NCBI GenBank assembly: GCA_002327885.1
Contig: DCUS01000028.1
Coordinates: 1-5,480 of the forward strand
Source of the DNA: Syntrophaceae bacterium UBA2208
Lineage (GTDB): Bacteria > Desulfobacterota > BSN033 > UBA1163
Reading direction: 5' to 3'
Length of the DNA: 5,480 bases
The notes under the pieces are model-generated. The model saw only the letters and a list, made by a program, of their open reading frames with translations, did not search any database and was not told the DNA's origin. Position 1 is the stretch's first letter, and each line of letters opens with the position of its first letter. Below are positions 5,430 through 5,480 of the stretch, in pieces. The translations under genes and the position numbers were made by a program.

Positions 5430-5474
5430 ACTGGAATACGTTCCAGTTGCGTCTACCGGTTTCGCCATTCACGC
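5430..5474 (-). pseudogene. tRNA-Leu-like 5' half
   Basis: On the minus strand, GCGTGAA (acceptor-like, 5474-5468) is followed by TGGCGAAACCGGTAGACGC, which matches the bacterial tRNA-Leu D-arm region including the GCG/CGC stem. Next comes an anticodon-like stem ACTGG/CCAGT. The loop between them (AACGTATT) has eight bases and no U33 or readable Leu anticodon. No matching 3' acceptor strand, variable arm or T-arm follows. It is best read as a degenerate or truncated tRNA-Leu copy, possibly left by integration or recombination. Confidence 0.5.
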
Positions 5475-5480
5475 TTCTGT

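Noticed and set aside
5352..5468. N-terminal extension of the receiver protein starting MAKPVDATGTYSS
   Set aside because: This peptide is what one gets by translating a tRNA-Leu D-arm, and the better ribosome site precedes the ATG at 5351.

Overview
The window looks like accessory or decaying chromosome from an anaerobic, moderately AT-rich bacterium. A member of the Desulfobacterota (former Deltaproteobacteria) or a similar syntrophic lineage is my inference, from the style of the proteins (ferritin-like proteins, a Tat-type superoxide dismutase, a receiver-only response regulator) and strong AGGAGG ribosome sites. No taxonomic marker is present, so this is tentative.

Layout: 1-240 holds no gene I can name. 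241-621 (minus) is an in-frame chimera: 52 codons of a tyrosine-phosphatase-like protein with a strong ribosome site, a TAA, then the last 73 codons of a rubrerythrin/ferritin-like protein. 622-1236 has a doubtful small ORF, several inverted repeats and a candidate promoter. 1237-1683 (plus) is a full-length bacterioferritin-like gene broken by one TAG where the family has Glu. It is followed by a hairpin that can terminate transcription in both directions. 1834-2529 (minus) is an Fe/Mn superoxide dismutase with a Tat leader and a second, stronger translation start at the mature domain. 2620-2898 (minus) is the C-terminal part of a flavin-binding PNPOx-like protein cut off at a 14-base perfect palindrome. 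3156-3989 (minus) is an intact non-heme chloroperoxidase-type alpha/beta hydrolase with much higher GC than its surroundings. 4020-4686 is mostly without a clear gene and contains a 16-base perfect palindrome with a direct repeat. 4687-4854 (minus) is an intact 55-residue protein with a CxxCxC motif. 4891-5351 (minus) is a receiver domain that lost its last helix where it runs into a likely transposase C-terminal remnant. 5430-5474 (minus) resembles the 5' half of a tRNA-Leu.

How it fits together: the recognisable host genes point to oxygen and iron handling in an anaerobe (superoxide removal by SOD, iron storage and peroxide removal by ferritin-like proteins, a flavin-binding protein). They are not one operon. 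At least four genes are truncated or interrupted and one intact gene appears foreign by composition, so gene decay, recombination or poor assembly shapes the region. The most interesting intact items are the two-start SOD gene and the small cysteine-motif protein.
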